A stretch of 64,000 bases of DNA from assembly GCA_049610385.1 (NCBI GenBank), contig JBMYZL010000005.1, forward strand, positions 81,971-145,970, written 5' to 3'. Shown here piece by piece: positions 59,815 to 64,000 of this stretch (the first letter of the stretch is position 1; each line of letters opens with the position of its first letter). Source of the DNA: JBMYZL01 sp049610385 (GTDB taxonomy: Bacteria > Bacteroidota > Bacteroidia > Flavobacteriales_D > Sanyastnellaceae). Under the pieces are notes generated by a model. The model made no database searches. It was not told where the DNA came from and saw only the letters and a list, made by a program, of their open reading frames with translations. The position numbers were made by a program, and so were the translations under genes.

Positions 59815-61881
59815 ATGAAAAGACAATCTTGGATTTGGGGAATGGCCCTGGCTTGTGGAGCATGGGCGTTGATGGCTGCGAATGAGCGTCCTGAGTTCTT
59901 GCATGTGCACACCCGGCCGGAGTTGACGGCCCATCACCGAGCCACCTACGGCGATTTGCCTGACACCTCAAACAGTTTGTTCACAGGTTCGGGAAAATGT
60001 TCTGGATGTCATGCCAAGGATCCGAATCATTTCGCCAGCATTGCCGGGCAATCATATCCTGCGGTGCCCATGCCAGACGGTTGGGATGTGAATGTCACGG
60101 ATGATTGGCGCAGTTCATTGATGGCGAACAGTGCGAAGGATCCGTTCTGGCGCGCGAAAGTGGCCCATGAGACAACAGTGAACCCAGCAAATCAACTGGA
60201 ACTCGAAGACAAGTGTACATCTTGCCATGCACCGCTCGGCCACTTCGCTGCACATCATGATGGCGCGGAGTTTTACACCATGGCGGAGATGGTTTTGGAC
60301 AGCTTGGCATTGGATGGAGTTTCCTGCAATGCCTGCCATCAGCAAGATCCTGGATTGACGGGCACGACCTTCAGTGGTGAACTCCATTTCACAGAGGACA
60401 CGTTGTACGGCCCATATGGTGGTTCGGAGGATGATCCGCCGATTTACGATCTGCCCATGAATACATATGTGGGGTACGAGCCTGTCTATGGGGCGCACAT
60501 GGCGAAAAGTGAATCCTGCGCGGGCTGTCATTCATTGATCACCGAGACGGCGGATTTGGAGGGCAACCTGACAGGTGGTGAATATGTGGAACAAGCGACT
60601 TATCACGAATGGCTCAACAGTCGTTATGCGCCCGATGAATGGGAGGGAAGTACAAATGGTCTTCGGCAAGAATGCCAAGGCTGCCACATGCCGTCCATCA
60701 ACGACCCGGTCATCATCTCAAGTGGATATGTTTTCTTGGAGCCCCGCTCACCATACGGACTTCATTATCTGGTGGGAGCGAATGCGGCCATGCTTCGGTT
60801 GTTGCGGGACAACGTTGAAAATTTGGGGCTGACGGCTACGACTGCACAATTTGATTCCACCATTTCAAGGACGCTGGACATGTTGCAGAACGAATCTGTG
60901 GACATTCAAGTTGAAGCCCAGTATGATCCTGAGATGCTGGCTGTAACTGCGGATTTGATTTTGACCAACTTGGCGGGTCACAAGTTCCCTTCAGGTTATC
61001 CTGCTCGTCGCTTTTGGCTGGAGGTGTCATTGCGCGATCCCGATTCGGGTGCTGTCTTGTGGCAGAGCGGATCCCTCACCGCTGACGGCCTGTCGATTGT
61101 AGGTGCAGATGACAACGGACTGAGTGGATTTGAACCTCACTACACTTTGATTGACGCGGAAAACCAAGTCCAGATATATGAATTGGTGATTGCCGATGTG
61201 ACTGGGGCCCCAACCAATTTGCTCGAACGGGCGGCTTTTACATTGAAAGACAACCGCCTCCCGCCTTTGGGATTCTCCACGACACATTCGGCTTATGACA
61301 CGACGGCTGTGGTGGGGGCGGAGGTTGAAGCAGACATGGCATTTGGCGACTTCAATCGGTCTCCAGAAGGCATCGAAGGAACGGGGGCGGATGGCATTCG
61401 GTATCAAATGTCTCTGCCAGCAGACTGGAATGCGGAATCGGTTCCGGAAGTTGAGGTCAATGTGTGGTACCAAGCCATGCCACCTCGGTGGGTCGCGGAC
61501 ATGTTTGACGTTGAAGCGCCCGCCATTGCTGACTTTGAGTCCCTGTATTGGGATTATGCGGCGCCTGATTTGGTGCAATCCCTCACGGTGTCGCCTATCA
61601 ATTTGTCCACTGGTCAGGGAATCCAAGGTCCTGGGGATTTTGTCGTCTTCCCCAATCCAGTGACACGTGGAGGAGTCCTTCACATTGCCTGTGAGTCTTG
61701 CGCGAATGATTCTTGGTCCATGTGGTCCATGATGGACAGTCGCGGTCGCACTGTGGCCCAAGATTGGTTGCCTACATCTCCTGGCGGCCTCATTCAAATC
61801 AGTGTACCGAATCAATTGTCCGCTGGGAACCACTTCCTTCAAATCGAAGGGATGGGTGTGGTCCGGGTTTGGATTCAGTAA
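59815..61881 (+). CDS. Pentaheme c-type cytochrome with T9SS type A sorting domain
   Basis: 688 residues with a signal peptide (~1-22). Five CxxCH heme sites are at Cys62/65-His66, Cys134/137-His138, Cys171/174-His175, Cys235/238-His239 and Cys287/290-His291, resembling the cytochrome c554-type multiheme family. Residues ~330-600 form a beta-rich region without heme motifs. The last ~80 residues (from VVFPNPVTRGG to VRVWIQ) match a T9SS type A signal, including MDSRGRTV and LSAGNHFLQI. It should be matured in the periplasm and then moved to the cell surface, where it could take part in extracellular electron transfer. No cytochrome assembly genes are adjacent. Confidence 0.88.
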   Translation: MKRQSWIWGMALACGAWALMAANERPEFLHVHTRPELTAHHRATYGDLPDTSNSLFTGSGKCSGCHAKDPNHFASIAGQSYPAVPMPDGWDVNVTDDWRSSLMANSAKDPFWRAKVAHETTVNPANQLELEDKCTSCHAPLGHFAAHHDGAEFYTMAEMVLDSLALDGVSCNACHQQDPGLTGTTFSGELHFTEDTLYGPYGGSEDDPPIYDLPMNTYVGYEPVYGAHMAKSESCAGCHSLITETADLEGNLTGGEYVEQATYHEWLNSRYAPDEWEGSTNGLRQECQGCHMPSINDPVIISSGYVFLEPRSPYGLHYLVGANAAMLRLLRDNVENLGLTATTAQFDSTISRTLDMLQNESVDIQVEAQYDPEMLAVTADLILTNLAGHKFPSGYPARRFWLEVSLRDPDSGAVLWQSGSLTADGLSIVGADDNGLSGFEPHYTLIDAENQVQIYELVIADVTGAPTNLLERAAFTLKDNRLPPLGFSTTHSAYDTTAVVGAEVEADMAFGDFNRSPEGIEGTGADGIRYQMSLPADWNAESVPEVEVNVWYQAMPPRWVADMFDVEAPAIADFESLYWDYAAPDLVQSLTVSPINLSTGQGIQGPGDFVVFPNPVTRGGVLHIACESCANDSWSMWSMMDSRGRTVAQDWLPTSPGGLIQISVPNQLSAGNHFLQIEGMGVVRVWIQ

Positions 61882-61893
61882 CCGGAATTGGGC

Positions 61894-63267
61894 TCAGAGA
61901 TGCCGGTTTGCGAGGTTGGCAAGTGCCGATCTTTCTCCTTTTTCCAGGGCAACATGGGCATACAGGTCTTGGCCACGCAGGCGGTCCATTACGTATGCCA
62001 AACCATTGGAATGTTCATCGAGATAGGGCGTGTCTATTTGTCGGACATCTCCCGTCAAGATGATCTTGCAGTTGTCTCCAGCGCGGGTGATGATGGTCTT
62101 GACTTCATGCGGCGTCAAATTTTGGGCTTCATCAATGATGAAAATGGCATTTGAAATCGAACGTCCCCGGATGTAGGCCAGCGGACAAACCGTGATTTTG
62201 TGATCCCGTTTCATCTCTTCCAATACCTTGGCCTTGCGTTCATTTTCGCCAAATTGGGACTGAATGAATCGCAAATTGTCCCATAGCGGTTGCATGTAGG
62301 GGTTGATTTTTTCTTCGGCGTCACCAGGCAAGAAGCCCAAATCTCGGTTGGAAAGAGCAACAATCGGTCTGGCCAAAATGATTTGTTCATAACGATTTCT
62401 CTGCTCCAGAGCGCCAGCCAAGGCAATGAGGGTTTTGCCAGTTCCAGCCACCCCACAGAGCGTCACCAATTGGACGGAAGGATTCATGACGGCGTGAAGT
62501 GCGAAAGCTTGTTCAGCATTCTTGGCTTTGATGCCATATGCATAACTCTTCTCAATTCGCTCGATGGTCCGGTTGGCTTCTGAAAAATACCCCATGGCAC
62601 TGGACGAACCGCTTTTCAGAATGTAATAATGGTTGTTTTGGCGGTGGGGGTCCAGTGCAGTGATTTTTCGGCTGCTTCCGCTGACGTATAACTTGCGGAT
62701 AACTTCGGGGTCAACATCTTCTATTTGGGTCCGTCCGGTGTGCGCGAGTTTGGCCTGTCGCACTTGACCGTTTTTGTAATCCTCTGCTGGGAGTCCCAAA
62801 GCCCGAGCCTTCAACCGAAGGTTGATGTCTTTTGTCACCAAAATCACCGGGCAATCGGGTTCTTCTTTCTGCAAGTGAAGCGCAGATGCCAAAATCCGGT
62901 GATCATTGGTCAAATTTTGGAACCATCGAAGGGCTTGTCCAGATGTGTCTTGGTCCTCCACCACGACCTTCAGTTGACCGCCATGACCATTCTGGGAGTC
63001 ACACCACTCCGTGGAATCGCAGTCGCTGAAAATTTTGTCGAGCATTCGGATGCATGCGCGAGCTTCGAAGTGTCGTGCTTCACTGCCCACCTTGAAGGTG
63101 TCCAGTTCTTCTAAGACCGTCAAAGGCAATGCGAGCTTGTGTTCATCGAATTGGAGGAGGGCTGAATGGTCGTGGAGTAAAACGCTGGTGTCCAGCACAT
63201 AAGTCTTGGTTATGTGATTGGCTTTGGAAGTGATTTTCGAAACGGCCTCGGGTGAGTTGAGGGTCAT
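61894..63267 (-). CDS. PIN-PhoH protein (YlaK-like ATPase/RNase)
   Basis: 457 residues. The N-terminal PIN nuclease domain (~20-150) has YVLDTSVLLHD with the first acidic residue, then conserved aspartates in VTKDINLRLKA. The C-terminal PhoH ATPase has Walker A LCGVAGTGKTLIAL, Walker B IFIIDEAQNLTP, and LTGDVRQID. PIN-PhoH fusions act as RNA unwinding/cleaving enzymes in some bacteria. It is convergent with the cytochrome gene (12 bases apart) and shows no operon partner; rimM starts upstream after a 105-base gap without a visible feature. Confidence 0.92.
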   Translation of the reverse strand: MTLNSPEAVSKITSKANHITKTYVLDTSVLLHDHSALLQFDEHKLALPLTVLEELDTFKVGSEARHFEARACIRMLDKIFSDCDSTEWCDSQNGHGGQLKVVVEDQDTSGQALRWFQNLTNDHRILASALHLQKEEPDCPVILVTKDINLRLKARALGLPAEDYKNGQVRQAKLAHTGRTQIEDVDPEVIRKLYVSGSSRKITALDPHRQNNHYYILKSGSSSAMGYFSEANRTIERIEKSYAYGIKAKNAEQAFALHAVMNPSVQLVTLCGVAGTGKTLIALAGALEQRNRYEQIILARPIVALSNRDLGFLPGDAEEKINPYMQPLWDNLRFIQSQFGENERKAKVLEEMKRDHKITVCPLAYIRGRSISNAIFIIDEAQNLTPHEVKTIITRAGDNCKIILTGDVRQIDTPYLDEHSNGLAYVMDRLRGQDLYAHVALEKGERSALANLANRHL

Positions 63268-63372
63268 GAGGAGAAAGTGAAAGTGATGATGAGTACCAAG
63301 CTATGTGACACTTTCGTTCAATCCCATCTCAATGGAATGCAGTTACGAACACTTCATTCTGAATGAATCTTT

Positions 63373-63936
63373 CTATGCTTCATCGTCATCATCGACCTCT
63401 TCACCTCCATTCAGATACAGGTCTAACAATCCGGGTGGCAAAGGAACTGTGAGCGTCTGCATTTTGCGATTCACTCGAACCATCAAATGATCGGGCAAAG
63501 GCACAATGATTTCTTGATTTAGCTCCGATTGAATCATCAGCAGGGGGTAAGGTCCGTCTTCACGAACAACTTGAATCGTACCCAATTCATCCAAGCTTTG
63601 GGCATCGATGCAACGCCATCCCTTGACCTCATGGAAGTAAAACGTCTCATCATCCAATTCGGGCAATTGATCCAGGGGCAAATAAACTTTGCACGATGCC
63701 AATGCCTGAGCGGCTTGTAGGGTCGTAACCCCTTCCAAAGCGATAACAAAGCGCTTGCCATGTGGACGCATGCTCTGAAGAAAATAGGGAATGAGGCGCC
63801 CCTCACGCTCCACAAAAAAACCATCTAGACCTTGATAGGAATTGGGTTCATCAGCATCAATAAAGAGCAACAGTTGACCTGAGATGCCATAGGGTTTGGT
63901 GATGGCCCCCAAATTGAAACATTGTTCTCGATTCAT
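63373..63936 (-). CDS. rimM: Ribosome maturation factor RimM
   Basis: Helps 16S rRNA 3'-domain folding by binding S19. It has 187 residues. The N-terminal barrel begins FNLGAITKPYGISGQLLL, and a PRC-barrel-type C-terminal half has LPELDDETFYFHEVKGW and LLMIQSELNQEIIVPLPD. An acidic tail (EVDDDDEA) ends the protein. It probably follows rpsP, which would lie just beyond the right edge. trmD and rplS, often in the same operon elsewhere, are 40 kb away. Confidence 0.95.
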   Translation of the reverse strand: MNREQCFNLGAITKPYGISGQLLLFIDADEPNSYQGLDGFFVEREGRLIPYFLQSMRPHGKRFVIALEGVTTLQAAQALASCKVYLPLDQLPELDDETFYFHEVKGWRCIDAQSLDELGTIQVVREDGPYPLLMIQSELNQEIIVPLPDHLMVRVNRKMQTLTVPLPPGLLDLYLNGGEEVDDDDEA

Positions 63937-64000
63937 GGCTAGATGCTTCGGGTATTTTGGATTGAAACAAACACAAAAATGGGTGATTCCCCGAGGAGAA

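Noticed and set aside
1..64000. tRNA, rRNA, CRISPR, IS elements or prophage
   Set aside because: No T-loop/acceptor patterns, direct-repeat arrays, transposase motifs or phage genes were noticed. The window reads as core and accessory chromosomal genes.

Overview
The window is from the chromosome of a Bacteroidota bacterium, most likely a Flavobacteriales-level lineage of moderate GC. Supporting signs are type IX secretion (T9SS) C-terminal signals of both kinds (the gliding-motility/CHU_C type B domain and a type A domain), a PorE-like TPR/PD40/OmpA protein, an S46 dipeptidyl-peptidase, a gyrB of about 665 residues, DUF4199, DUF4920, DUF6438, DUF2520 and DUF2461 proteins, a zinc-less class III-type sirtuin, and TAnnTTTG-like promoter elements. 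The genus cannot be told from this sequence alone. There is no rRNA, tRNA, CRISPR array, insertion sequence or prophage that I can see.

Layout. 1-6264 (+): the end of hutH, then an ABC export cassette (ATPase, two MacB-like permeases, HlyD/MacA adaptor) and an ICMT-like methyltransferase. 6270-9063 (-): gyrB and a short-chain dehydrogenase. 9229-14072 (-): a large TPR protein and an outer-membrane beta-barrel. 14281-19424 (-): aroC, a gltP-type symporter, the PorE-like protein and a DUF4920 lipoprotein, closed by a terminator. 19458-22451 (+): hutI and ftcD. 22542-24658 (-): aldo/keto reductase, trmD, rplS. 24683-27265 (+): PEP carboxylase. 27378-34998 (-): S46 peptidase, DUF6438 lipoprotein, yidC, KdsC-type phosphatase, DUF2520 protein, a membrane protein of unknown function and a DEDDh exonuclease. 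35063-39030: sirtuin (+), biotin carboxylase (-), the SRP RNA (-), a DUF4199 protein and a family 2 glycosyltransferase (+). 39113-40541 (-): a relic of a T9SS signal domain and mnmA.

40633-50394 (+) is the most unusual block. An ECF sigma factor is translationally coupled to a single-pass membrane protein with an anti-sigma-like N terminus and PKD and CHU_C-like periplasmic domains. Two adjacent giant secreted paralogues of exactly 1272 residues with type B T9SS signals follow. 50378-54680 (-): two M1 peptidases around bioY. 54724-58260 (-): DUF2461, a GT-C glycosyltransferase, ribH and a TPR membrane protein. 58313-61881 (+): recF, a DUF721/DciA protein and a pentaheme cytochrome c that carries a T9SS type A signal. 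61894-63936 (-): PhoH-type ATPase and rimM.

Main regulatory observation. An element of the form TAnnTT(T/C/G)G, or a near variant, sits 4-6 bases before the start codon of many first-in-operon genes. The same element sits 6 bases before the 5' end of the SRP RNA. With the SRP RNA as an internal ruler, these mRNAs should begin at or next to their start codons, so leaderless transcription is predicted to be common here. Functions are inferred from motifs and protein-family knowledge; no database search was run.
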